Of a DNA stretch of 64,000 nucleotides, positions 56,001 through 63,515 are shown one piece after another; positions within the stretch are counted from its first letter, which is position 1; each line of letters starts with the position of its first letter. The notes beneath the pieces were generated by a model, which was not told where the DNA came from, did no database searches, and worked only from the letters and a program-made list of their open reading frames with translations. The stretch comes from Saprospira grandis str. Lewin. GTDB lineage: Bacteria > Bacteroidota > Bacteroidia > Chitinophagales > Saprospiraceae. The translations under genes and the position numbers were made by a program. The stretch spans positions 124,001 to 188,000 of the forward strand of contig NC_016940.1 in assembly GCF_000250635.1 (NCBI RefSeq). Reading direction: 5' to 3'.

Positions 56001-56915
56001 CTACAAATTCGGCAAGCGCTTCCGAATTTGCTCAATAAATTCTTCATTTTCATGGGCTGCAGAGTCAGCAGATACATCATCTGCAAAGTCTTCATCATCT
56101 TTGTCGGTTAGGCCCAATTCTTTAAAGATGAGGCCCGCATGATAAGACTCTTTGCTATCTGCCGAATGAAAGTTGCGCAATAGCTGTTGGGCCACTAACT
56201 CTTTGCGATACTCTAGATTTTGATCAATTTCATAGGCCAAATCGAGTTTTGGGTCTTCTTTTGAGCTTTTCCCCTTGGCAAAAATGGCCGCAAAATCTCT
56301 TGTGCGATGCATATTAGAGCCCAAAAAGTCTTTGCTTTGGGCGTTCATTTGTAGTTGTAGTTCTTCTTTGCGCAAACGCCGATCGACCAAAATACTATCT
56401 TCTGGCAAGCCCAAATCTTCGGCCTCCAAGGGGTCTTCATCCATACTAGGGTCTCGGCCCTCTTCAGGGACTGGGGCCAAGCGGCCTTTGGCCGTGGTTT
56501 TTCGACTTTCCTGCTCCTCTTCCAAGGCTTCCGTTAAATGCAAGGGGTCTTCTTCCTGCTCCTCGGCAGCTTCCGCTAATTCTTCGGTCAAATCCTCCTC
56601 TGTTTCTAGCTCTTCTTCTTCCTCCAATTCTATTTCTAGGGGTTCCTCCTCTGGCCCTTCAAGCTGTTCTTCTTCTGCCAAGAACTCCTCTTCCTCTTCG
56701 GCAACAACTTGCTCGGGCGTTTCGCTCATTTCTTCGCTTTGCTCCTCTTCCTTGGGACTAGGCAAAAGCTGCCGCTCCAATTGAGCCATGGCCCGATTGA
56801 CAGAAACAAGTTCCTCTTCATCTATCAAGCCTTTTTGACTTTCCTCATTGACCGGACTAAGCTGCTCTTCCTCCTCTTCTTCTTGTTGTATCTTGTTGAA
56901 TTTTTTCTTATACAT
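56001..56915 (-). CDS. Highly acidic protein of unknown function
   Basis: A 304-residue protein. Residues 10-150 are dominated by glutamate, with blocks such as QQEEEEEEQLSP and ELEEEEELETEEDL. The last 110 residues are more ordinary and helical, with DFAAIFAKGKSS, EIDQNLEYRKELVAQQLLRNF and EEFIEQIRKRLPNL, perhaps a small folded domain. No signal peptide or membrane segment is present. The family is unknown. The acidic region may be a disordered binding tail or a charge-based interaction surface. It stands alone. Confidence 0.6.
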   Translation of the reverse strand: MYKKKFNKIQQEEEEEEQLSPVNEESQKGLIDEEELVSVNRAMAQLERQLLPSPKEEEQSEEMSETPEQVVAEEEEEFLAEEEQLEGPEEEPLEIELEEEEELETEEDLTEELAEAAEEQEEDPLHLTEALEEEQESRKTTAKGRLAPVPEEGRDPSMDEDPLEAEDLGLPEDSILVDRRLRKEELQLQMNAQSKDFLGSNMHRTRDFAAIFAKGKSSKEDPKLDLAYEIDQNLEYRKELVAQQLLRNFHSADSKESYHAGLIFKELGLTDKDDEDFADDVSADSAAHENEEFIEQIRKRLPNL

Positions 56916-57022
56916 CCTCGGCGCTATTTTTTATGTTTGCTCCTTCTAAACTACAGTTTTTAACCCAATTTGCCAACTTTGCCCCTGGCTTTAGCCCCAA
57001 GCCCTATAATAAAAGAATAAGC

Positions 57023-57166
57023 TGGGGCCGCCCCGCCCGGCTGAGGGGCTGGAGCAGGGCCGCCAAAGGCGGCAGACCAAGGAGCGCAGCGACGCAGGGC
57101 CGAGCAGACCTGCGAGCTGCGCAATGGCCCGACCCAAGGCCGAAGGCCGCAGGGGCAGCCCCAAAA
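57023..57166 (-). repeat. GC-rich modular palindromic element (copy 16)
   Basis: Minus-strand stem GCCGCC-TTT-GGCGGC, the conserved GCTCGCAGGTCTGCTCGG core and a GGGGCTGCCCC start. It lies upstream of the porin-like pair. Confidence 0.85.
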
Positions 57167-57242
57167 AATCATCTTAGCGAACTGTTAAAAATTCTTTGCT
57201 AAAGGACAAAATAGACCTAACTTAGGGCAAACTACTTAGAAC

Positions 57243-57896
57243 ATGCGATCTTTTATACTTTCTTTGGCCCTGCTTCTAACTCTAGGGCAAACCGCCTGGG
57301 CCCAATGGCCCGATGAGCGAGACAGCAAGGCGAGTTTTGATAATTCGGCAGCTGGTTTATTGAGTTTGGGCGTGGCGGGACAAACCGCTAGCCTACTGCA
57401 TCAAGAGGATTATCAAGCGCCAATTGGCGTAGGCGCAAATTTTCGCCTGCAACTGCATAACCGCATCAATACCGAATGGGCCCTGCATTATATGCAAGCC
57501 GATTTTGGCGAACAGGCCTTCCGAACAGATATTTTTATCTCGGCCAATGCCCTTTTTTACCCCTTTCCAGGCAATGAAGATTTTGAGGAAAGCTGGCGCC
57601 CATTCATCTCTCTGGGCGGCAGTATGAATTATGGCGCCCTAGAGGCCAATGCCAATCCTAGCAATCAGGTAGATCGCTGGAACCCCGCTATAGCCTTGGG
57701 TTTGGGGACCCACCTCAACCTAACACCCAAATTTGACCTCAGCTTTTCGACCCAATATATGCTGGAGTTTGGCGAGGAATTGAGCTGGCAAAACAATAAT
57801 GGCCGCCTCTTGCTCCTCAGCCAGCCTAGCGAAAAAGTAGAGCAGCGCTTCCTCTTTAGCCTTAGCCTTAACTACAAAATTGCAGACCTATGGTAA
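57243..57896 (+). CDS. Outer membrane beta-barrel (porin-like) protein
   Basis: A 217-residue protein with a signal peptide (about 1-20, LALLLTLGQTAWAQ) and a predicted small beta barrel of alternating hydrophobic strands, ending in FLFSLSLNYKIADLW. Strong strands include GVGANFRLQLHNRINTEW and FISLGGSMNYGALEA. Such proteins in Bacteroidota are of unknown role, often called OmpW- or porin-like. The stop overlaps the start of the next barrel gene by seven bases, so the two are translationally coupled and probably act together. Confidence 0.72.
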   Translation: MRSFILSLALLLTLGQTAWAQWPDERDSKASFDNSAAGLLSLGVAGQTASLLHQEDYQAPIGVGANFRLQLHNRINTEWALHYMQADFGEQAFRTDIFISANALFYPFPGNEDFEESWRPFISLGGSMNYGALEANANPSNQVDRWNPAIALGLGTHLNLTPKFDLSFSTQYMLEFGEELSWQNNNGRLLLLSQPSEKVEQRFLFSLSLNYKIADLW

Positions 57897-58531
57897 ACCG
57901 AATATTTTTTGCGCTGGCCCTGCTCTTTTTGGGGCAAACTACCTTTGCGCAATACGATCAATTGGAGGATTATGAGAAGGATGCGCCCTTTGCATCTACC
58001 GAGGGCCTTCTCAAACTGAACCTCGCTTTTGCCTCTGGCTTTATGCCCAATCAAATTATTTATAACCACTATTTGCAAGGCAGTCTGGCCTATTTTCCAG
58101 AGAAAAAAGTGGCCCTCCGAGCCGATTTTTCTATGCTTTTGTCTAGCCCCAGCCAAGCCAGTATCCTTAAGCAAAATACGGGCATTTATCTGGGCGGCTT
58201 CTGGCATTTTGTCGATAAACCCATCTGGGACCCCTATATTGGCCTGCAAGCGGGCCTGCACATTAGCCAAACCACCTACGAAAAACCCGGTTTTGTCTAT
58301 GCCCAATATGGCGATTTTCAAGTTTCGCCAGCCATTCAGTTCCAAACTGGTGTCAATTTTTACATCAGCAAATACTTACATTTATCAGCTGGTGCTCAAG
58401 CTATTGTGGCCGAACAAAGAGGCGGGAAAGTCCCCGATGATTATTCGCTCACGGAGTTCCGAGCGCATTTGGGCCTGGGTCTTCAATTTGGCCTGATCGA
58501 TCTGGAAAAGAAGAAAAATAGAGTGTTTTAG
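57890..58531 (+). CDS. Outer membrane beta-barrel (porin-like) protein
   Basis: A 213-residue secreted barrel protein with a signal peptide (about 1-18, FALALLFLGQTTFAQ). Strands include EGLLKLNLAFASGFMPNQ, LQAGLHISQTTYE, VSPAIQFQTGVNFY and HLGLGLQFGLIDLE. It overlaps the preceding gene by seven bases and shares its layout, so the pair probably arose by duplication. The basic tail (EKKKNRVF) is unusual. It ends at a GC-rich element. The function is unknown. Confidence 0.72.
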   Translation: MVNRIFFALALLFLGQTTFAQYDQLEDYEKDAPFASTEGLLKLNLAFASGFMPNQIIYNHYLQGSLAYFPEKKVALRADFSMLLSSPSQASILKQNTGIYLGGFWHFVDKPIWDPYIGLQAGLHISQTTYEKPGFVYAQYGDFQVSPAIQFQTGVNFYISKYLHLSAGAQAIVAEQRGGKVPDDYSLTEFRAHLGLGLQFGLIDLEKKKNRVF

Positions 58532-58533
58532 TT

Positions 58534-58766
58534 TTTTCTTTTGGGGCCTCCGCTGCGGCTTTGCCTTGCGGCGGTTACTCCCTTCGGTCGTCGAACTGCG
58601 AACTAAAGTTCTTGTTGTCGTTCCGCAGCTCGCTGCTATTTTGGGGCCTCCGCTGCGGCTTCGCCTTGCGGCGCTACGTTTCGCAGCTCGCAGGTCTGCT
58701 CGGCCCTGCGGCAGCAAAGCTGCCTGGGTCTGGCCCTTTGGGCCACTGCTGCACATCGCTAGGCCA
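58534..58766 (+). repeat. GC-rich modular palindromic element, two tandem starts (copy 17)
   Basis: Two TTTTGGGGCCTCCGC starts in tandem. The second has the full set: CGCAG-core-CTGCG, GGCAGC-AAA-GCTGCC, TGGCCC-TTT-GGGCCA and CATCGCTAGGCC. Confidence 0.88.
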
Positions 58767-58767
58767 G

Positions 58768-58804
58768 AAAAAGCCCGCTAGAATTCTTTTCTAGCGGGCT
58801 TTTA
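58768..58804. terminator. Bidirectional terminator
   Basis: AAAGCCCGCTAG pairs with CTAGCGGGCTTT across eight bases, with A and T runs on both sides. It lies between the convergent porin-like pair and the secreted gene at 58880. Confidence 0.85.
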
Positions 58805-58879
58805 TTTTGGACCAAAAAAAAGGCTATGCCCTCAGTTTAGGGAATAGCGCTCCTTCTTGGATGATTGCAGTATTTTCAT

Positions 58880-59299
58880 CTAGCGACTAGCCGAAATAGT
58901 TTGGCTATCGTTAATTTTTAGGCCTTTGGGCAAATAAAGCACAAACTTAATTTGCTCCTCGCAAACTTCTCCCGCCTTCATTAGGGTAGACAATTCTTTG
59001 GCCCAAGCCAACTTGATTTCTTGGCAAGATGCATTATAATTTGCCTTTAGTTTATAGCGGCCCTTTTGGACCAAAAAGCTCAACAACTGCTCGTCAATTT
59101 CTGTAACAGAAAGCTCGCCCTCAATAAAAATAGAAGGCCCCTCCGTTTCCCGAACCTCTACAGGAAAATCTCCTAACTCAAGCGCTACCGTAGTGGCCGT
59201 TTGTACCGCAAAAGACTGATACAGTTTTTTCTGACTTTGCGCCTTGAGCTGAGCAAAAGAAATAAAGCAAAAAATAACAAATAGTAGTCTATAAATCAT
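58880..59299 (-). CDS. Secreted protein, paralogue of 59399-59830
   Basis: A 139-residue exported protein with a signal peptide (MIYRLLFVIFCFISFAQLKAQ). Most of it is predicted beta strand: FAVQTATTVALELGDFPVEV, then a LLSFLVQKGRYKL segment, a CEEQIKFVLYLPKGLKIND stretch and a short tail. Line-by-line similarity with the next gene, including QKGRYKL against NQGRYNL and YLPKGLKINDSQTI against YVPEAVKFANNSTI, shows that the two are tandem paralogues. The arrangement recalls DUF4097-like adhesin folds, but I cannot confirm this. The ATG at 59299 was chosen over 59317 for its signal peptide. Confidence 0.6.
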   Translation of the reverse strand: MIYRLLFVIFCFISFAQLKAQSQKKLYQSFAVQTATTVALELGDFPVEVRETEGPSIFIEGELSVTEIDEQLLSFLVQKGRYKLKANYNASCQEIKLAWAKELSTLMKAGEVCEEQIKFVLYLPKGLKINDSQTISASR

Positions 59300-59398
59300 A
59301 GAATTAGAAATCTGCATTAGTACGTAGGTATTTTTCTTAGTTCAAAAGCGGCTACAAAGGTAAGGCAGCAATTTTAAATACCCAAATCTTATTTAAAC

Positions 59399-59830
59399 TT
59401 ATTCTGTAGAAAGGTCCTGAATTGTGCTGTTATTGGCAAATTTAACAGCTTCGGGCACATAAAAGATATAAGATAAGGTTTCCATACATTCCTTGCCCTT
59501 TACCATCAATACATTATTTGTCTTTTTAGAGGAAACCGTTAGCTCATTGGTCGCCAAATCTATTTCTTTGACCAAATTGTAGCGCCCTTGGTTCACAATA
59601 AAATCTAATAGGCGCGGACTAGGGACCGCAATTTCGATTTTGGTTTCAATCATTAGCCGATGCCCCTGCGAGGGCTTAACCTCTACCTTGGCCCCCACTA
59701 CATTGATATTGATTGTCTGCGCCCCATCCAAAGTCATACTCTGATGAATAATTTTGCTGGCCTGGGCGTGCAATGCCGAGCTAGCGAAAAGACAAAAAAC
59801 GATCATTAGTTTGTAAAATATTCGCTTCAT
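59399..59830 (-). CDS. Secreted protein, paralogue of 58880-59299
   Basis: A 143-residue exported protein with a signal peptide (KLMIVFCLFASSALHAQ). Predicted to be beta-rich: MTLDGAQTININVVGAKVEVKPSQGHRLMIETKIEI, a LLDFIVNQGRYNLV segment and a CMETLSYIFYVPEAVKF segment. It shares size, order of motifs and one late cysteine with the downstream neighbour. Both may form the edge strands of a repeated-strand fold; the role is unknown. It probably has its own promoter, being 100 bases from the next gene. Confidence 0.6.
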   Translation of the reverse strand: MKRIFYKLMIVFCLFASSALHAQASKIIHQSMTLDGAQTININVVGAKVEVKPSQGHRLMIETKIEIAVPSPRLLDFIVNQGRYNLVKEIDLATNELTVSSKKTNNVLMVKGKECMETLSYIFYVPEAVKFANNSTIQDLSTE

Positions 59831-60087
59831 CAGGGTTAAAATACCTTTTTTAATAACAAGAGAATGCTATATTGGAGATGGATGCCAAAGCGTAAACCCG
59901 CCCTTTATTTAAGGTCAAGCTGTTCTGGCTAAAAAACAAAAAATGTGACAGCCAAAACTCAGTCGGCTCTGGTTAAGCTTGACAAAAACCAAGCCTAGCC
60001 AATAAAAATAACGCTCAAATAAATAAAATTTTTATTTTATTGGGCATAGCATCCAAAATTATACAAAAAAGACAGGATTTTCAATTT

Positions 60088-60789
60088 ATGTGGAATAAAA
60101 AAGACTATGCCATAGAGTTAAGGGGCCTCTTACTAGAACAAAACCAGCAGTTAATCTTAGGGCCTCTAGATTGGCAAATTCCTTTGGGTAGCTTTAATAT
60201 CTTGTATGGACCGCTGAGCAATGCCAAATCTGTACTTTTGGCTTTTTTGCATGGGCAGTTGCCCGCCACTAAGGGCGAGGGCCGTATTTTAGACTTTGAT
60301 TTAAGCCATCTAGATGATTTGCAGCGCTCGGCAGTCCGAAGAAGGGTGGCCCTTTTGTCGCTTAAACAGCCGCTTTTGCCTCAGCAAAAAATGCAAGAAC
60401 AACTCGATTTATTGCTTTTGGCTACGGATTGGAGCAGCAAGAGCCAAAGACAACACCGTATCGACCAATTGCTGCATTTTTTCCAATTGGATGCCCTCCG
60501 TTTTAATCCCTTGGGCCAATTGCCGCCTTTCCAGCGCCTGCTCTACCGCTTGGTTCGCGCCCTGCTCAATCATCCACAGGTCCTTTTGTTAGATGAGCCC
60601 ACCGCCGAGCTCAACGAAATAGATGCCCAGGGGTTCTTTAAGCTCTTGCAGGCCTATGCCAGCAGCCAAGATTGTACGGTTATTTATAGTACTCACCGCC
60701 GCCCAGCCAAAACAAAACTCGCATTTGAGCTCTATTACTGTGAGGCGGGCAAAATTGAAAAGCGCTTAGAGTTACCCCCTAACTATTAA
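60088..60789 (+). CDS. FtsE-like ABC ATPase with degenerate nucleotide-binding motifs
   Basis: A 233-residue protein aligned by pattern with FtsE, the ATPase of the FtsEX division complex: GEGRILDFDLSHLDDLQRSAVRRR matches the FtsE segment GEGTI..DL..L..RR, and LHGQLPATKGEG precedes it. The Walker A motif is degenerate (YGPLSNAKS instead of GxxGxGKS/T), and the signature LSGGQ is replaced by LPPFQR. Walker B is intact (VLLLDEPTAEL), as is the switch histidine (YSTHRR). Known FtsE homologues hydrolyse ATP to control cell-wall hydrolases through FtsX. This protein may bind but not hydrolyse ATP, or act purely as a scaffold. No ftsX lies next to it. A terminator follows. The ATG at 60088 was preferred to the longer frame. 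Confidence 0.65.
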   Translation: MWNKKDYAIELRGLLLEQNQQLILGPLDWQIPLGSFNILYGPLSNAKSVLLAFLHGQLPATKGEGRILDFDLSHLDDLQRSAVRRRVALLSLKQPLLPQQKMQEQLDLLLLATDWSSKSQRQHRIDQLLHFFQLDALRFNPLGQLPPFQRLLYRLVRALLNHPQVLLLDEPTAELNEIDAQGFFKLLQAYASSQDCTVIYSTHRRPAKTKLAFELYYCEAGKIEKRLELPPNY

Positions 60790-60795
60790 AAAAAG

Positions 60796-60836
60796 AACGA
60801 CTAGCAAGCAGTTTCGCCAGCTAGTCGTTTTCTTTT
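60796..60836 (+). terminator. Rho-independent terminator
   Basis: AACGACTAGC pairs perfectly with GCTAGTCGTT across a 14-base loop and is followed by TTCTTTT. It ends the FtsE-like gene. Confidence 0.85.
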
Positions 60837-60947
60837 GCAGTCTTGGATTTGTAGCAGCAAATCCCCATTTTCATGATTGTTAGGTGGTCATCCTATCGGA
60901 CATCCAAAAATTAGACGCCAGAAGGGGGGCCAAGGTTGCCTTGGGCA

Positions 60948-62570
60948 CTAAAACTTTTTTCCTAGGCCCAAATAAAGGCCCCAAGCATGGGCATAAGCAC
61001 GCTGATCTTGTTTGGGGTCTTCCAATAAGGGCCCCAAGCCCAGCCGGCTTTGAAAACCGTACTGCAACTCCCAGTTTCCTTTGAGCTTATGCCGCTGGCC
61101 CAAAGCAAATGACAAACCGTACTCCCAATCATTATAGTCTAAAAGAAAATAACCAGAAGACTGTAAACTACGGCTGCTTTTAAATTGCATGAGCTTTCCT
61201 GCATAGGCCCCAAGCACTACAAATCCCTGTAGACGGTCCTCCCAAAGGCGATAAAGCGACTGTTCTAGGCCCAGCTCTACTGTCATATAGTTTAGACTGA
61301 GCCGCTGCTCGCCAATGCGTCCGCCATAGCTATAATCATAAGTTTTCACCATATTTTTGCTCCACCAAAAGTTAAACTGTAACTGCTGGTTTCGGCTAAA
61401 TGCATAACGATAGTCTAAGGCCCAGTTAAAACTAGGCTGACTCAAACTATAGGGGTTTTCGGGTTTTTCTGCTGCCAAGAGCAAACTCAAATGCTGATAT
61501 TCTACTTTCTTTTGCTGAAAATCATTGGTGATGAGTTGCTGCTCTAGGCTGCTCCGCAGCCCCAAGTAATGCTTGCGATAAGGCCGTTTTAATGCTAAAA
61601 CTGGGGATTTTGGTCCAGTTTCTTCCGCTGCGTTTTCTTCCAAAGCAATGGGCGCTGCCAAAAGAGTGGGCAACAATAGGGGCTTAGCCAATGCTGCTTC
61701 TTCAAGCAAAGGAGCAGCAGTTTTAGCCAACTGCTCGATTTCAGGAGCTAGCGACTTTTGCCCAGCCTGCTCCAAAGCAAATGCCTCCTCTTTTTCTACA
61801 GTAGCCAAAGTATTCACCTTATTTTTGGGCTGCTCCTCTCCTGCTTTTCCAGCAGGGGTTAAGGGCGAGCTAGGCGGCAATTGTCCAGCTCCAAGCTTTC
61901 TTTTTGGTCCATTTTGGCCAGCTTCATTTTCAGCTTGAGGTTTTGCCTTTTGTTCTAATCTAGCCGCATTTTCAGCTTTCTTTTCTGCCGCGGCAGGACC
62001 TTCTTTTTGCTCAGCCGAAGAAGTTGGCCCAAGGGCTTTTCCTTGCTCTTTTTTAGGCTGTTCATAGCTCGTTTTTTGCACCAAAGGCGTCTTATTTTCG
62101 GGCCAAAAGCCTTCCGTAATTTCTGGTCCACAAGCCTTGCAGAATAGCAAAAGCAGGGCAGCCCAGCTCAGGCGGCGGCCCCATAGCCGCAGCCGATAGC
62201 GAAAAGCCAGTTGGTCCAAAGGCTGCTGCATTTTGGTCCAAACAGCCTCCAATTCCAATTGCTGGTCAATGGCCGACCAAAGCTGTGCGGGGGCTTTAGG
62301 CATCTTTTTTTCTGCATAAGCCTGCCGTATTTTCTCATCCAAAAGGGCATCTTGGTCCAAGGGTAAATCGGCAGAGATGGCCGACCAAAGCCCTGTGGGT
62401 GCTGTTGCTTTTTGCGTAGATAATTTATCTTTTAGTTGCTCATCTAGGGCCAAATCATCTAGTTCTTGGGCCAAATTATCCCAAAGTCCAGCTGGGGCCG
62501 AAGCCTGCAAATCCTTGGGTAAATCTCGCAAACGCTGCCCCAAAAGGTCCTTCTCTTCTTCTCTAAACAT
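60948..62570 (-). CDS. Trans-envelope anti-sigma-like protein with C-terminal outer membrane barrel-like domain
   Basis: A 540-residue protein. The cytoplasmic N-terminus (about 1-125) contains three repeats of a motif typical of some anti-sigma proteins: APAGLWDNLAQEL, APTGLWSAISADL and APAQLWSAIDQQL. One membrane helix follows (about 135-155, RRLSWAALLLLFCKACG), then a long, low-complexity periplasmic linker rich in K, E and A (about 165-325), and a C-terminal part (about 330-540) that reads as a beta-barrel-like domain of alternating strands (YLGLRSSLEQQL, LSLNYMTVELGLEQSLYR, WELQYGFQSRLGLG). This suggests one protein bridging inner and outer membranes. Its start overlaps the stop of the sigma gene, so it is the likely regulator of that sigma factor. 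Confidence 0.7.
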   Translation of the reverse strand: MFREEEKDLLGQRLRDLPKDLQASAPAGLWDNLAQELDDLALDEQLKDKLSTQKATAPTGLWSAISADLPLDQDALLDEKIRQAYAEKKMPKAPAQLWSAIDQQLELEAVWTKMQQPLDQLAFRYRLRLWGRRLSWAALLLLFCKACGPEITEGFWPENKTPLVQKTSYEQPKKEQGKALGPTSSAEQKEGPAAAEKKAENAARLEQKAKPQAENEAGQNGPKRKLGAGQLPPSSPLTPAGKAGEEQPKNKVNTLATVEKEEAFALEQAGQKSLAPEIEQLAKTAAPLLEEAALAKPLLLPTLLAAPIALEENAAEETGPKSPVLALKRPYRKHYLGLRSSLEQQLITNDFQQKKVEYQHLSLLLAAEKPENPYSLSQPSFNWALDYRYAFSRNQQLQFNFWWSKNMVKTYDYSYGGRIGEQRLSLNYMTVELGLEQSLYRLWEDRLQGFVVLGAYAGKLMQFKSSRSLQSSGYFLLDYNDWEYGLSFALGQRHKLKGNWELQYGFQSRLGLGPLLEDPKQDQRAYAHAWGLYLGLGKKF

Positions 62571-63120
62571 CTCCCTGAAGTTTGGCCAATAATTCTTTTA
62601 ATAGGCTGCGGGCTCGACTCAGCTGCGACTTAGAGGTGCCCTCCGAAATCTGCATCTGTTCCGCAATTTCTTTATGCGCATAGCCTTCTATGGCATACAA
62701 CTTAAGCACCATGCCCGCCTTTTTGGGCAATTGGTTCAATAGTTCGAGTAGTTCTGCCGCATTGATTCTCGACAAAATATCGTCTACTTTGAGCTCTTGC
62801 TGCTGCTGATAATTTTCTGAGTGCGCCTTTTCCCTCTTGCGCTTCCGATAATGGTCCAGAGCGGTATTGACCAAAATGCGACGCATCCAAGATTTTAGGG
62901 CGGCCTGAAACTTAAAGCGTTCTAAGTTCTTAAATATCTTAATAAAAGACTCTTGCAATACATCCGCCGCATCCTGGTCTGATTTACAATAAATCAAAGC
63001 CACGGCATATAAATCATCGGCATAACGACGATACAAGGCCTCTTGATAGCGCCTTTTATGCTTAATACAATGGGCCACTAACTCCTCATCGGTCAATTTT
63101 GCAAACTCATCTTTTGGCAT
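62563..63120 (-). CDS. ECF-type RNA polymerase sigma factor
   Basis: A 185-residue ECF sigma factor. Region 2 (about 25-90) has LYRRYADDLYAVALIYCKSDQDAADVLQESFIKIFKNL, and region 4 (about 125-180) has LPKKAGMVLKLYAIEGYAHKEIAEQMQISEGTSKSQLSRARSLLKEL with its helix-turn-helix. It directs RNA polymerase to promoters controlled by a membrane signal. The longer frame translates a GC-rich repeat at its N-terminus and is rejected; the ATG at 63120 (MPKDEFAKLTDEE) starts the protein. The stop overlaps the start of the anti-sigma-like gene by eight bases. Confidence 0.93.
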   Translation of the reverse strand: MPKDEFAKLTDEELVAHCIKHKRRYQEALYRRYADDLYAVALIYCKSDQDAADVLQESFIKIFKNLERFKFQAALKSWMRRILVNTALDHYRKRKREKAHSENYQQQQELKVDDILSRINAAELLELLNQLPKKAGMVLKLYAIEGYAHKEIAEQMQISEGTSKSQLSRARSLLKELLAKLQGDV

Positions 63121-63159
63121 GGCGTTCTGGGGATTTTGTTCTCTAATTGTATGCTGCTG

Positions 63160-63278
63160 TTTTGGGGCCTCCCGCCTAGGGCGGGCGCTACGTTTCGCAG
63201 CTCGCAGGTCTGCTCGGCCCTGCGGCGGCTTTGCCGCCTGGGTCTGGCCTGACGGCCACTGCTGCACATCGCTAGGCC
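63160..63278 (+). repeat. GC-rich modular palindromic element (copy 18)
   Basis: Clear example of the modular structure: CCCGCC-TAG-GGCGGG, CGCAG-core-CTGCG, GGCGGC-TTT-GCCGCC, TGGCC-TGAC-GGCCA and CATCGCTAGGCC. It lies directly upstream of the sigma gene in opposite orientation. Confidence 0.9.
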
Positions 63279-63355
63279 GGGCGGGCTGCGCCCGCTTGGG
63301 CGTCCTTCTTTGCTAAGACGAAAAAATGGCCTTCTGGGTTGGATTTCTGCGTTCT

Positions 63356-63513
63356 ACAGGGCCGAAGGCCCGCAGGCTGAGGGATGGAAAAGGGGGCGGC
63401 GAAGCCGCAGACCAAAGGCTTTTGCAGCGAAGCGAAAAAGCCTGCAGGGCCGAGCAGACCTGCGAGCCCTGGCACAGCCCGACCCAAGCGAAGCGCAGGG
63501 GCAGCCCCAAAAA
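63356..63513 (-). repeat. GC-rich modular palindromic element (copy 19)
   Basis: Minus-strand copy of the GGGGCTGCCCC type downstream of the DUF445 gene, with a GCGGCGAAGCCGC-type hairpin and the conserved GAGCAGACCTGCGAGCC core. Copies 18 and 19 face each other across 77 bases. Confidence 0.85.
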
Positions 63514-63515
63514 AA

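Noticed and set aside
63121-63267. An N-terminal extension of the sigma factor
   Set aside because: The extension translates GC-rich element 18 and is not part of the family; the ATG at 63120 is the normal start.
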